This document shows, in pieces, positions 28,291 through 37,824 of a DNA stretch of 64,000 nt. This DNA is from Rikenella microfusus. GTDB taxonomy: Bacteria > Bacteroidota > Bacteroidia > Bacteroidales > VadinHA17. Position 1 is the stretch's first letter, and every line of letters begins with the position of its first letter. The translations under genes were made by a program, and so were the position numbers. The stretch is from the NCBI GenBank assembly GCA_020722575.1, contig DYKN01000016.1:1-64000 (forward strand). The letters run 5' to 3'. The notes beneath the pieces are model-generated. The model was not told the DNA's origin. It made no database searches and worked only from the letters and a program-made list of their open reading frames with translations.

Positions 28291-29706
28291 TCAGGGGATG
28301 AAATTTTTGTATTCTAAATATCGAGCAAGGATTTCTGAGACAAAGTTAACTGATTCATAACCTCTGCAATATCCAAATTTAACCACTGGATCATTGTAAT
28401 ACTGGGGATCTGATTTCTTAAGCATAAAATCTGCCACATTGTTGTCCCATACAAGTGGATTTTTCCCGTATTTTTCAGTCAGGCGCATAGCATCAAGCAC
28501 ATTACCTGTACCAGCATTATATGCGGCCAGAATAAACTTTATCCTTTCGTTCTCATCAGGAATTTTCTTTTCAAATATTTTCTGAAGGTGCTTCAGATAG
28601 AGTACGCCTCCTTTAATATTATTTTCTGGTGAGGTAGTAATGTCTATTCCTAAAAATTCGCCGGTGGCAGGCATAATTTGCATTAATCCGTGGGCACCCG
28701 CAAAAGAGACCGCATCTGACCTGAACCCGGATTCCTGATAAATCAATGAAGCAAGCAACCTCCAGTCCCAGTTAATTATTTCACTATACCTCTTTATATG
28801 GTTATCATAGGGTGATATTTTCCCGGTATTAAGTGTATAGTAGTCACTTCTAAAGATGCGGGTCTGTCTGTCACTTTTATAGTACTTCGCATAAAGGATT
28901 GCAAGCAGATTATTCTCTTTAACTGAACGTATCCAATCATTAAGTTCGGCAACAAGCATATCAGAACCTTCTTTTCTTACTGCCCAGGCCAGATCGGCCG
29001 GTGGCCCCAGAACGGTTGAGATGTCAAGCACAGGGTAATATTCTGCATTTACTAATGCCATGTGTTCGTCGCATACAGCGAAATCAATCTCCCTGTGAGC
29101 AACCAGTGAAATAATTTTTTCAGCTTCAAAGGGGACTTCAACCACGGTTACTTTATTTTCCATGCTATGACTGATTCCTTGCATCAGAAATGCTGAGTTT
29201 GAACCTGCCTGAACATAGATAACTTTCCCGACCAACCCGGTTAAATCTTTAATAAGATTTCTGTCAATTTCCTCTGATGTCATTGCCATCCACCTGTTAG
29301 GCTTACGCTGAACAAGAACCTGACCGGTCTTCCCCAGAGGATCTGTAAACCTGACCATCTCTTTCAATCCTGAGGCCACTGAAAGGTCAACAGCTATTAT
29401 ATCGGCATCACCACTGTTAAGCATTTCAACCGACTTGTTTATATCACCTGAAGATATTACCTCAAGGCTAATACCTGCAAAAGCAGCAAAGGATTTCAAT
29501 AACTCATAGTGAAACCCCATTGGTGTCCCCTTATAAATAAAGTAATTGGTTGAATTGAAATCAGTAACGGCAACTATTTTGCCTCTGGCGCGCAGTTCAT
29601 CCAGGTCGGAAATATATACTGAAGATTTTTTATCAGTCTCCGGCCGTTCATTACATGCCCCAATTAGAAAAAGAACCGTAAAAACAAACAGAATTTTCTT
29701 CCTCAA
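28291..29706 (-). CDS. mltF: membrane-bound lytic transglycosylase F (MltF)
   Basis: MltF cleaves the MurNAc-GlcNAc bond of peptidoglycan with formation of 1,6-anhydroMurNAc. The 471-residue protein has a lipoprotein signal (LIGACN, Cys18), a periplasmic solute-binding type 3 domain (about 40-265) and a C-terminal SLT goose-lysozyme-like domain (about 300-430). Catalytic Glu325 lies in LIYQESGFRSDAVS, followed by GAHGLMQIMP. No ATG is available before the signal peptide; the start is TTG at 29706, preceded by a GAAGG ribosome-binding-like sequence six bases upstream. It lies downstream of the porin gene on the same strand with 48 bases between, which contain a possible promoter. Confidence 0.92.
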   Translation of the reverse strand: MRKKILFVFTVLFLIGACNERPETDKKSSVYISDLDELRARGKIVAVTDFNSTNYFIYKGTPMGFHYELLKSFAAFAGISLEVISSGDINKSVEMLNSGDADIIAVDLSVASGLKEMVRFTDPLGKTGQVLVQRKPNRWMAMTSEEIDRNLIKDLTGLVGKVIYVQAGSNSAFLMQGISHSMENKVTVVEVPFEAEKIISLVAHREIDFAVCDEHMALVNAEYYPVLDISTVLGPPADLAWAVRKEGSDMLVAELNDWIRSVKENNLLAILYAKYYKSDRQTRIFRSDYYTLNTGKISPYDNHIKRYSEIINWDWRLLASLIYQESGFRSDAVSFAGAHGLMQIMPATGEFLGIDITTSPENNIKGGVLYLKHLQKIFEKKIPDENERIKFILAAYNAGTGNVLDAMRLTEKYGKNPLVWDNNVADFMLKKSDPQYYNDPVVKFGYCRGYESVNFVSEILARYLEYKNFIP

Positions 29707-29737
29707 ATTACCTTCAATTAGTTATCAAAAGCGGGTG

Positions 29738-29745
29738 CAAAGATA
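29738..29745 (-). promoter_or_regulatory. candidate -7 element for mltF
   Basis: Minus-strand TATCTTTG matches TAnnTTTG and lies 31 bases before the mltF TTG start. It would separate mltF transcription from the porin and dcw cluster. The -33 region, inside the end of the porin gene, lacks TTTG. Confidence 0.35.
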
Positions 29746-29754
29746 ATGATTTTT

Positions 29755-31689
29755 TTAATCATAAAAAGTCCAGGCTATTCCATACCTGAAAGTCCTGACG
29801 TACAATGGGTAATCAAGCACCATAAAATAATTGTAACCTGTAAAACCTGCATTAAAATGGTCGAGTGACAGGAAAATCCGGGTACGACGGATTTTAAAAT
29901 TAATAAAAGCATTCAAATATGGGTAATTACCGGTTTTCTGTATATTCTGTCTGATAAATGCTCCGGTTGATGGGACATAGCCATAGCCATAATAAGGAGT
30001 ATTATAAAATAGTTCTACTCCAATTTGAGTGTTGAGATTCCCTCCCGTCAACCGAAAAATAAAGTTATGTTCAAAAAAGCCTGCTGACCGAAGGGTTACA
30101 AGAGGCAGGTCAAGCACACTGCTGTTGCTTGATTTCTGAAGAAGAAACTGATTTGAGAGGTGAAATTTCCACGCCGAAAATTCTTTTTCTGCAAATAGAG
30201 ATATGACCGAAAGACCTCCTCTGTTCTGAGATGGCATTGAATCGGTAGCGAAACTTGTATAATTATCAATAATTGCGTAATTAAATCGCGTCTTCATTCT
30301 TTTGAAAGGATATTCTATCTCGCCTCCGACATTTATTCTGAACTCCTTAAGGAAATCATTTTCCCATACAAAATAATTACTTCCCCAGCGGTAATACCAC
30401 ACCGATGGTTTAGTACTTGAAATTCCTCCATTAAAAGTGATTGTTAAAGATTTTTCCGGTTTACCAAATTTTGTTATTATTCTTCCTGTTAAATCAAAAT
30501 CGCCTGCTCTAAAGCCTGTAAGAAAGAGGGTACCTAATGCTTTCCAGCTAAATCTATCGCCAACATCGTTGAAAAGATCTCCTTTCAACAGATTATTATC
30601 CTGATGCCAGACGACGGTATCGGAGGGGGGATTACTCAGCGATGGAATAATCTGGCTGTATCTTATAAGTTCATTTGCGATGCCAACTCCTCCGCCAAGA
30701 CGAAACTTTCGAGACGGATTTGTAATGAAGTCAAATCTTAAAGTATTAATGATTCTCCTTTCCGACAGAGAATCAAATGTTCTGGAACGGTTGATATATA
30801 TAAAGGAAGTATCATAAAAGCCTGACAACGGATAATTATCGGAATGCAATCTTCTTGTTTTCTCCCAGATAAAAATATGAGATATAGTACTTCCATGAGA
30901 TATACGGTTCGCGGGAACGGCAGTTGTATCCTTACTGCTACTTTTACCGAAGGGGTTGTAACGCTGTACCAGAAGAATGTTTTCGTTTTTAAGTATTGAT
31001 TTTGCATTACTTAGTGCCCCTAATCTAACTTCAACATCTCTGGGAGCAAATGTTTTGAGTTGTTCCCTGTCAATTATACCCCCGTTTTCAAAAGTTGTCA
31101 TGCTGTTAAGTCCGGCGGCAAAATAGAGTTTATATCTTTCGCCTGTATAGGAAGTGAAAAAAGTGAAATTCTTATTGTCAGTTTTCTGGTAAGCGTATTG
31201 CCCAAGATTGTAAACAATATCGTAAATAAGTCCAAAATTCAAAAACCTGTTTACATTTCTGGTGTGTTTTATTCTGAATGTCTGTTCAGCTGTTTCTCTA
31301 GGCCCGGCATAAGAAAAGATCATCTCGGTAAAAGGCACCCTTGTATTGACAAACACAGGATTTACAGGCAGGTACATATAAGGGTAATAGTATCTGTAAA
31401 GAAACATGCCGGGATCTAATATTCTGTCGAAGAAGTTTAACTGTACCAGAGGTTGTCCGTAACTACCAGGCCATGCATTGAAAGGTGAATATTTCTCAAT
31501 AAATCTGTACCGGTGCGACAGGGAGAACATTGTGTCGACCGGTATTTTTTTCTCAACAGTGTAATCATCAGTAAGAGTCCACTGGGTAATAACCGGATTA
31601 TCACTGGAATTTTTCTCCTGGGCTAGTGAAGAAAATCCTGACAAAAAAAATGCAATAGTCAATATTAATTTGATCCGTTCAAGCGGCAT
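29755..31689 (-). CDS. putative outer-membrane porin (Porin_10-like)
   Basis: A 644-residue protein with a signal peptide (cleavage after about LAQE at residue 25). Many alternating beta strands with aromatic girdles fill the rest, ending in an aromatic/acidic C-terminus (AWTFYD). Segments such as SHRYRFIEKYSPFNAWPGSYGQPLVQLNFFDR and the repeated strand pairs resemble the Bacteroidota putative porin family (Porin_10). Its start is only two bases after the ftsZ stop codon, so it appears to be the last gene of the dcw message. Its substrate is unknown. Confidence 0.8.
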   Translation of the reverse strand: MPLERIKLILTIAFFLSGFSSLAQEKNSSDNPVITQWTLTDDYTVEKKIPVDTMFSLSHRYRFIEKYSPFNAWPGSYGQPLVQLNFFDRILDPGMFLYRYYYPYMYLPVNPVFVNTRVPFTEMIFSYAGPRETAEQTFRIKHTRNVNRFLNFGLIYDIVYNLGQYAYQKTDNKNFTFFTSYTGERYKLYFAAGLNSMTTFENGGIIDREQLKTFAPRDVEVRLGALSNAKSILKNENILLVQRYNPFGKSSSKDTTAVPANRISHGSTISHIFIWEKTRRLHSDNYPLSGFYDTSFIYINRSRTFDSLSERRIINTLRFDFITNPSRKFRLGGGVGIANELIRYSQIIPSLSNPPSDTVVWHQDNNLLKGDLFNDVGDRFSWKALGTLFLTGFRAGDFDLTGRIITKFGKPEKSLTITFNGGISSTKPSVWYYRWGSNYFVWENDFLKEFRINVGGEIEYPFKRMKTRFNYAIIDNYTSFATDSMPSQNRGGLSVISLFAEKEFSAWKFHLSNQFLLQKSSNSSVLDLPLVTLRSAGFFEHNFIFRLTGGNLNTQIGVELFYNTPYYGYGYVPSTGAFIRQNIQKTGNYPYLNAFINFKIRRTRIFLSLDHFNAGFTGYNYFMVLDYPLYVRTFRYGIAWTFYD

Positions 31690-31691
31690 CT

Positions 31692-33167
31692 TCAGTCAAC
31701 ATTATCATTCAAGTATGCGTTATCTTCACGCAGAACCGGTCCTTCTTCCCCATCAGTACTTAGAGTAAATTTCGAAACTTTTGTATTTGTTTTTTTATCG
31801 GGCTCAATTATATTAAGGTTTTTTCTTACATAAGCAGGAACGTCTTCATATGTTTCAATATTATCTTTCATGGTATTACCCGTGAAGCCTTCCTTCTTCA
31901 ACAGGTTTTGCATATGTTTGACTTTCTTGAGGGTTGAACCGCTTTTTAAATTTTCTTTTTCTTTATTTGATTCTGGATATATATCCAGTGCAGGCTGGCC
32001 ATCAAACAGTCCAAAGTCTATTTTTCTTTGCGGATCATCGTTCTCTAACAGTATAAGCTGTCGCGGTTTTTGATATATCACAAAGTTTTCCTTGAACTCA
32101 ACTGCCGGATCATGCTTTGACTGTGGATTATTTTGTGAATTGAGTGTAACAATTTCCGGCTTGGGTGGTTTATAAGGTTGAAAGATGCTGTTTGGCTCGA
32201 AACCGGTAGCTACAACCGTAACGCTGATTTCGTCTTTAAGCGAAGGGTCAATTGAGAGGCCTCTGATTATCATAGCGTCATCGGAAGCCACATCGTAAAG
32301 GTAATCGGTTATTTCACCCAGTTCATCCATCGTAAGTTCATTTTCTCCGCTCCCGGTCAAAATATTTACAAGAATACTCTTAGCTCCGGTAACATCATTC
32401 GAATTAAGTAATGGAGAAGAGAGTGCATTTTCAAGTGCTCTGATGGCACGGTTTTCTCCCGAGACCATACCCATGCCCATAAATGCAACGCCGGAGTCTT
32501 TCATAACAGTTTCTACGTCAGCAAAGTCAACGTTTATATAACCTGTTACAGTAATTATTTCAGCAATACCTTTTACGGCGGTAGTAAGGACATCATCGGC
32601 CTTTGCAAAAGCTGCTGATACAGGAAGATCGCCGTATATTTCACGAAGTTTTTCATTATTGATAACGAGCAATGAATCAACATGGTCTTTTAATTCATTT
32701 ACGCCATCTATAGCAAGCCGTATTTTTGCCTTTCCTTCTGATTTAAATGGAATAGTGACCACTGCAACAGTAAGGTAACCTGCTTCTTTGCATGCTTTTG
32801 CAACCACAGGTGTGGCGCCTGTCCCTGTTCCTCCTCCCATTCCGGTAGTAATAAATACCATTTTTGTATTGCCTGAAATGGCCTTCATAATATCGTCAAG
32901 GTTTTCAAGGGCAGCCTGACGTCCCTTTTCAGGCCTGCTACCGGCTCCCATACCTTCTGTAATGGATTCTCCTATCTGTATTTTAACCGGTACCGGACTA
33001 TTGACAAGAGCCTGATAATCAGTGTTGCAAATAATAAAATTTACATCCTTGATCCCTTTTCGATACATATGGTTTACAGCGTTGTTACCGCCACCTCCAA
33101 TGCCAACTACCTTGATTATGGAGGACCTTTCAACAGGCAAATCAAAATTGATTATCTCTTCAGCCAT
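31692..33167 (-). CDS. ftsZ: cell division protein FtsZ
   Basis: FtsZ is the tubulin-like GTPase that polymerises into the division ring. The 491 residues contain the N-terminal nucleotide-binding loop GIGGGGNNAVNHM, the tubulin signature GGGTGTG at 111-117, and the T7-loop region. A long, charged, variable linker (about 330-470) leads to the conserved C-terminal peptide ending DNAYLNDNVD, the Bacteroidota form of the FtsA-binding tail. It is the last division gene of the dcw cluster, 19 bases after ftsA. The linker is longer than in Escherichia coli, as is usual in this phylum. Confidence 0.98.
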   Translation of the reverse strand: MAEEIINFDLPVERSSIIKVVGIGGGGNNAVNHMYRKGIKDVNFIICNTDYQALVNSPVPVKIQIGESITEGMGAGSRPEKGRQAALENLDDIMKAISGNTKMVFITTGMGGGTGTGATPVVAKACKEAGYLTVAVVTIPFKSEGKAKIRLAIDGVNELKDHVDSLLVINNEKLREIYGDLPVSAAFAKADDVLTTAVKGIAEIITVTGYINVDFADVETVMKDSGVAFMGMGMVSGENRAIRALENALSSPLLNSNDVTGAKSILVNILTGSGENELTMDELGEITDYLYDVASDDAMIIRGLSIDPSLKDEISVTVVATGFEPNSIFQPYKPPKPEIVTLNSQNNPQSKHDPAVEFKENFVIYQKPRQLILLENDDPQRKIDFGLFDGQPALDIYPESNKEKENLKSGSTLKKVKHMQNLLKKEGFTGNTMKDNIETYEDVPAYVRKNLNIIEPDKKTNTKVSKFTLSTDGEEGPVLREDNAYLNDNVD

Positions 33168-33186
33168 GGCATCCGGGTATTAAAAA

Positions 33187-34536
33187 TTAACTAATTGTCT
33201 GGTCTTCGACCTCAAACATTTTTGATAATAAACTCTTTATCTTATCAGTAAGGGTAACCTTTCCCCCATTATTCTTTTCCTCAGCAACAACTTCATCCAT
33301 GTTATCATCAACTGATTCAGGTTCAGGTGTTTTGATAAATTCACCCTTTTTACCGGCAGTGAATGTTTTATGGTATGTATCAAGAAATTCGAAGCCCTTC
33401 ATTATTAAACCAACACCTGTTGCATAGATTGGCTGGTTTATTTCATTCTTCCCGGAGCCCGAAAGATGTTCATTGGGCAAACCAAGTCTTACATCCATGG
33501 CAGTCTTAAACTTCATAAGCTGAGGTAGATGTTTAAGCATTGCCCCGCCACCAGTAATTACCATCCCTGCTGCAAGTCTGTCAGCATATCCTGAATTCTG
33601 GACTTCAAAAGTTATGGCATCTATTATTTCCTCCATTCTTGATTGTATAATATAAGCAAGGCTCCTGAAGGATATTTCTTTTGGGTCTCTGCCGCTAATG
33701 CCGGGTATTGCAACTACTTTATCTTCGGGTGCCAGATCTCCGAGTGCAGAACCATATTGAATTTTCAGCTGCTCTGCATACCGGTGAAGTATCTGGCATC
33801 CCTCCTTGATATCATTTGTTATCACGTTCCCACCAAAAGGAATAACTGCGGTGTGTCGGATAATGTTATCATAATAAACTGCTATATCCGTTGTACCACC
33901 GCCAATATCTACAAGAACCACCCCGGCTTCCTTTTCATCCTCAGTAAGACATGCTTCAGATGAAGCAAGTGGCTCAAGTATCATATCCTTAACTGTAAGA
34001 CCGGCTTTTCTAATGCATTTTTCAATATTTTTTGCCGCTGCCACCTGCCCTATAACTATGTGAAAATTAGCTTCGAGCCTCCTGCCGCACATACCTATCG
34101 GATTCTTTACTCCTGCCTCATTATCGACAATAAAATTCTGAGGAATCACATGTATAATCTCTTCACCTATATCAATGTGAATCTTATGCATGTCCTCAAT
34201 AAGCCTGAAGACTTCATCCCTGGTTATTTCATCATCATAATTGTCGCGCATTATGTAACCTCTGCTCTTCATGCTTTTAATGTGCTGGCCTGCAATTCCT
34301 ACAAAAACTTCGGAGAAGTCAATGCCAGAACGCATTTTAACATCATTAACCGTAGTTGCAATAGCATTGACGGTTTCTTCAATATTCAGAACAACGCCCC
34401 TTTTAACGCCACGGGAAGGAGCACGACTAATGCCAAGTATCTCAATGTTTCCGTTCTCGTGGCGGGTACCGACAATAGCCACAATCTTGGTGGTCCCTAT
34501 GTCGATGGCTGCTACATATTCTTCTTTTCTGCTCAT
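33187..34536 (-). CDS. ftsA: cell division protein FtsA
   Basis: FtsA is the actin-like protein that tethers FtsZ to the inner membrane. The 449 residues show the phosphate-1 motif AIDIGTTKIVAIVG at 10-23, the 1C subdomain, the phosphate-2 motif VVLVDIGGGTTDIAVY, and a C-terminal extension (about 400-449) ending in KIKSLLSKMFEVED. That end resembles the amphipathic membrane-targeting helix. It lies 23 bases after ftsQ and 19 bases before ftsZ, as in the canonical cluster order. Confidence 0.97.
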   Translation of the reverse strand: MSRKEEYVAAIDIGTTKIVAIVGTRHENGNIEILGISRAPSRGVKRGVVLNIEETVNAIATTVNDVKMRSGIDFSEVFVGIAGQHIKSMKSRGYIMRDNYDDEITRDEVFRLIEDMHKIHIDIGEEIIHVIPQNFIVDNEAGVKNPIGMCGRRLEANFHIVIGQVAAAKNIEKCIRKAGLTVKDMILEPLASSEACLTEDEKEAGVVLVDIGGGTTDIAVYYDNIIRHTAVIPFGGNVITNDIKEGCQILHRYAEQLKIQYGSALGDLAPEDKVVAIPGISGRDPKEISFRSLAYIIQSRMEEIIDAITFEVQNSGYADRLAAGMVITGGGAMLKHLPQLMKFKTAMDVRLGLPNEHLSGSGKNEINQPIYATGVGLIMKGFEFLDTYHKTFTAGKKGEFIKTPEPESVDDNMDEVVAEEKNNGGKVTLTDKIKSLLSKMFEVEDQTIS

Positions 34537-34559
34537 AGCTGTAAATTATTGATCTTTTT

Positions 34560-35336
34560 TTAGCGGATTTTCGTACAAACTATTTGGTTTTTATATTCCA
34601 GATTAATCGTTTTGTAAGTATCCCATCCTGCCAGAGGTAGTACCTGTCGGTAAAATTCACCGAGATTATAGAGTTTCTCATCCAGGTCTTCAATATTGCC
34701 GATAGTAACAATATGATTACCCGTTCTCGGTATAAGATTGATTTTATTTTTCGAGTCAACCCATATCTGGTCTATCTGTGCCGACCAGAACCTGTCATTA
34801 CGGACATAATTAACAAGGTAATGAATATCTTTCAGGATACTCCTTCTAATGCTGGTATCCAGAACACTTACACCGTTGAGCATTTTGCTGGTAATTGTAA
34901 TATTGCCAATAGCTACATGAAGCCTCGGTGTTTCTATCTTCCTCCGGGGGATCAACAACCCTTCATCATCAAGAAAATAATCTCCATCCCTGACAATCAC
35001 CCTGAGTATGGGATTTCTCTGAACGACATAAACACACAAAGTACCATCAACAATGAAATAAGCTTCTGCAACTTTAACCTCCCTGAGCTTTCTCACGGCT
35101 TCTTCAACATCTAACACTTTTACATCTTTAATTTTTTTGCCGGACAAGCCAGGAATCGTTTTACTGACGAGGTTGAAAAGTTCCTTTTCTGTTACCAGAT
35201 TGTATTCCGGTAATTCCTTCAGGTTTATTGATACACTCCTGCATGGAGTCTGCCGGATGAGATAATTCATCCAAACCGGTACAGCTATAAGATAAAGAGC
35301 TGCAATTAAAGATGATATGATTTCGGCCAACCTCAT
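34560..35336 (-). CDS. ftsQ: cell division protein FtsQ/DivIB
   Basis: This 258-residue bitopic protein has one N-terminal membrane helix (about 7-27), a POTRA-like region (about 45-120, opening SVSINLKELPEYNLVTEKE) and a beta domain that ends with the short KTINLEYKNQIVCTKI strand. FtsQ links early and late division proteins in the periplasm. Sequence conservation is low, as is normal for the family; position between murC and ftsA supports the call strongly. Its ATG overlaps the murC stop by four bases. Confidence 0.9.
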   Translation of the reverse strand: MRLAEIISSLIAALYLIAVPVWMNYLIRQTPCRSVSINLKELPEYNLVTEKELFNLVSKTIPGLSGKKIKDVKVLDVEEAVRKLREVKVAEAYFIVDGTLCVYVVQRNPILRVIVRDGDYFLDDEGLLIPRRKIETPRLHVAIGNITITSKMLNGVSVLDTSIRRSILKDIHYLVNYVRNDRFWSAQIDQIWVDSKNKINLIPRTGNHIVTIGNIEDLDEKLYNLGEFYRQVLPLAGWDTYKTINLEYKNQIVCTKIR

Positions 35337-36727
35337 AAAGCCAACATTTTTTTAAGTTTTTTCTCCAGAGGAAGTACCAGTTTGTCAATATCTCCAGCCC
35401 CGATAGTGAGAAGTATATCCAGCCTCCGGGTATCAATTTCCTCAAGAACCTGATTTGCATCAGTCAATTTTTTGTTTTTTAATTTCATCCTTTCAAAGAT
35501 GATTTGTGATGTTACTCCTTCAATTGGCTTTTCGCGTGCAGGATAAATCGGAAGAAGAAATACTTCATCGAGTCTGTCAAGAATTTCCGCAAAGCCACTG
35601 GCATGATCCCGTGTACGTGAATAGAGATGAGGTTGAAAAATTGCTGTTATTTTCCTGTTGCCAAAATGTTCCCTGACTGATTCAATAAATGCCCTTATCT
35701 CTTCGGGGTGGTGTGCATAATCATCAATATACGTCAAACCCGGTCGGTTTATTATTATATCGAACCGTCTTTTCACTCCTGCAAATGTTCGCAGTGCTTC
35801 TCTTATTATATTATCCTTAACACCACAAAGTATGGCCATTGATGCTGCCGCTCCAGCATTCTCACAATTCATCCTTCCTGGAAACGGAAATGCAAGCTTT
35901 TTCAATTCTGCCTTTTTTGAGAGGAGATCAAAAACATAAAACTCATCAATCCTGTCTGTGTTGCAAATTCTAAAAAATGCCCTTTCCGAAAACCCATAAG
36001 TATATGTCTCTATTCCTGAGGGAACTGCAATTTTATCTGTAACTGATTCGTTAATTAAAAGTTTCCCGTTCTTTCTGATTTTCCGACAGAATTCGCTATA
36101 TGCCTCAAGCATGGAATTATAATCACCATAAATATCAAGATGGTCGGCATCAGCAGAGGTGATAACTGCCATAAGAGGAGAGAGTCGGTGAAATGACCGA
36201 TCATACTCATCAGCTTCCATTACGGTAAATCTGCTGTGTGAGAGAATTATATTGGAATTATAATTACGGGATATTCCCCCAAGAAAAGCCGAGCAGCCTT
36301 CATCCGAGATTTTCAGTATGTGTGCAAGCAGGGTTGATACTGTTGTTTTTCCGTGAGTACCCGCAACAGCAAGTGTATCGGTACTGCGCGAAATCTCCCC
36401 GAGAACCTCCGATCTCTTATAAACCCTGTAACCTTTTGAGGTAAAATACCGGAAAATATTATTTTCAGGTGGTATTGCCGGAGTGTAAACAATAATTAAT
36501 TTCTCCTTGATCGTCTGGTTGATAAACAAAGCAGGTATAAGATCATGATTGTCGTAATATGAGATGCTGCATCCTTCATTTTCAAGCTCTTCAGTAAGTG
36601 ATGTTTTAGTTCTGTCGTATCCAGCCACTATACAACCCCTGTAAAGGAAATAACGAGCAAGTGCACTCATTCCTATACCTCCTATTCCTATGAAATATGC
36701 ACCGGCTATATCACTGAAAGAATTCAT
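35333..36727 (-). CDS. murC: UDP-N-acetylmuramate-L-alanine ligase
   Basis: MurC adds L-alanine to UDP-MurNAc, the first amino acid of the stem peptide. The 464 residues show the N-terminal Rossmann GIGGIGMSALA (14-24), the ATP-binding VAGTHGKTTVSTLLAH at 121-136, the EADEYDRSF motif and the C-terminal ligase domain with IDDYAHHPEEIRAF. All Mur-ligase landmarks are present. The start overlaps the murG stop by four bases and the end overlaps the ftsQ start by four bases. Confidence 0.97.
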   Translation of the reverse strand: MNSFSDIAGAYFIGIGGIGMSALARYFLYRGCIVAGYDRTKTSLTEELENEGCSISYYDNHDLIPALFINQTIKEKLIIVYTPAIPPENNIFRYFTSKGYRVYKRSEVLGEISRSTDTLAVAGTHGKTTVSTLLAHILKISDEGCSAFLGGISRNYNSNIILSHSRFTVMEADEYDRSFHRLSPLMAVITSADADHLDIYGDYNSMLEAYSEFCRKIRKNGKLLINESVTDKIAVPSGIETYTYGFSERAFFRICNTDRIDEFYVFDLLSKKAELKKLAFPFPGRMNCENAGAAASMAILCGVKDNIIREALRTFAGVKRRFDIIINRPGLTYIDDYAHHPEEIRAFIESVREHFGNRKITAIFQPHLYSRTRDHASGFAEILDRLDEVFLLPIYPAREKPIEGVTSQIIFERMKLKNKKLTDANQVLEEIDTRRLDILLTIGAGDIDKLVLPLEKKLKKMLAL

Positions 36728-37824
36728 TTTTTAATCAGTTTAATTATTTCCTTAGCTATTCTCATTCCGGCATCCGGCATTGCCTCTTTTCTAATGTTCA
36801 TTGAGAGTATTTTTCTTCTTTCGAGATCGTTTGCAAGTGTCATAATCTCTTCAATTAGCTTCTGGTTTACTTCACTATCTCTTACCATTATTGCAGCGTT
36901 TTTTGAAGCGAGCGCCATAGCATTTTTTGTCTGATGGTCTTCAGCGACATTTGGTGAAGGGATAAGTATTGCAGGTTTCCCGGCGATGCATAGTTCCGAT
37001 ATAGTACCCGCACCGGCTCTGGAGACAATTATATCAGCAGCAGCATAAGCAAGTTCCATCTTTTCAATAAAAGGAAAGAGTTTCACATTTCCTGCCTGTA
37101 CAACCGACACAAGCGCGTTAATTTCTTCGAAGTAATTTTTCCCTGTTTGCCAGATCCATATTAGGTTTGATGCAGCAATTTTTTCAACATTTTCCGATAG
37201 ACATTTATTTATGCTTCCAGCGCCTAACGAGCCTCCAAGCACAAGTACTACAGTGCTTCCGGGTTGAATGCCAAAATAGCGAAGGGACTCTCTATGAAGT
37301 TTATCAATATCCAGAAGCGTTTGTCTAACAGGGTTTCCTGTTTTAATAATCTTTTCGGGCGGGAAATATTTATCCATTCCGTCGTATGCCACACAGATAA
37401 CCGCTGCTTTCCTGGCCACCAGCCTGTTGGTAAGTCCGGCAAAGCTGTTTTGTTCCTGAATAAGAATTGGTATTCCCATTGATATAGCTTTTTTCAGGAC
37501 AGGCCCGCTGGCATAACCACCTACTCCTACAACCACATCGGGGTTGAAATCCTCCAGAATTCTTGCGGCTAATCTGAGACTCTTAAAAAGTTTTATCAAT
37601 ACTGCAAAATTTTTCAGAAAATTTTTTCTGTTGAAACCTGCTACTGGTAACCCTGCAATGTTGTATCCAGCCCTTGGTACCACTTCCATTTCGATGCGGT
37701 TCTCGGCTCCCACAAAAAAAATTTCAATTTCAGGGTCAAGCCTTTTAAGGGCGTTGGCTACTGAAAGCGCCGGGAAAATATGCCCTCCTGTACCTCCTCC
37801 GCTTATTATTACCCTTTTATGCAT
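36724..37824 (-). CDS. murG: UDP-GlcNAc transferase MurG (lipid II synthesis)
   Basis: MurG transfers GlcNAc from UDP-GlcNAc to lipid I to form lipid II on the inner face of the membrane. The 366-residue GT28 protein shows the first glycine-rich loop SGGGTGGHIFPALSVA (8-23), the second VLVLGGSLGAGSIN and the donor-binding SRAGAGTISELCIAGKPAILIPSP. The start overlaps the ftsW end by eight bases. Length and motifs are standard. Confidence 0.97.
   Translation of the reverse strand: MHKRVIISGGGTGGHIFPALSVANALKRLDPEIEIFFVGAENRIEMEVVPRAGYNIAGLPVAGFNRKNFLKNFAVLIKLFKSLRLAARILEDFNPDVVVGVGGYASGPVLKKAISMGIPILIQEQNSFAGLTNRLVARKAAVICVAYDGMDKYFPPEKIIKTGNPVRQTLLDIDKLHRESLRYFGIQPGSTVVLVLGGSLGAGSINKCLSENVEKIAASNLIWIWQTGKNYFEEINALVSVVQAGNVKLFPFIEKMELAYAAADIIVSRAGAGTISELCIAGKPAILIPSPNVAEDHQTKNAMALASKNAAIMVRDSEVNQKLIEEIMTLANDLERRKILSMNIRKEAMPDAGMRIAKEIIKLIKK

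Noticed and set aside
34060..34563. 167-codon plus-strand frame opposite ftsA
   Set aside because: Antisense shadow of ftsA with no motif and no promoter.
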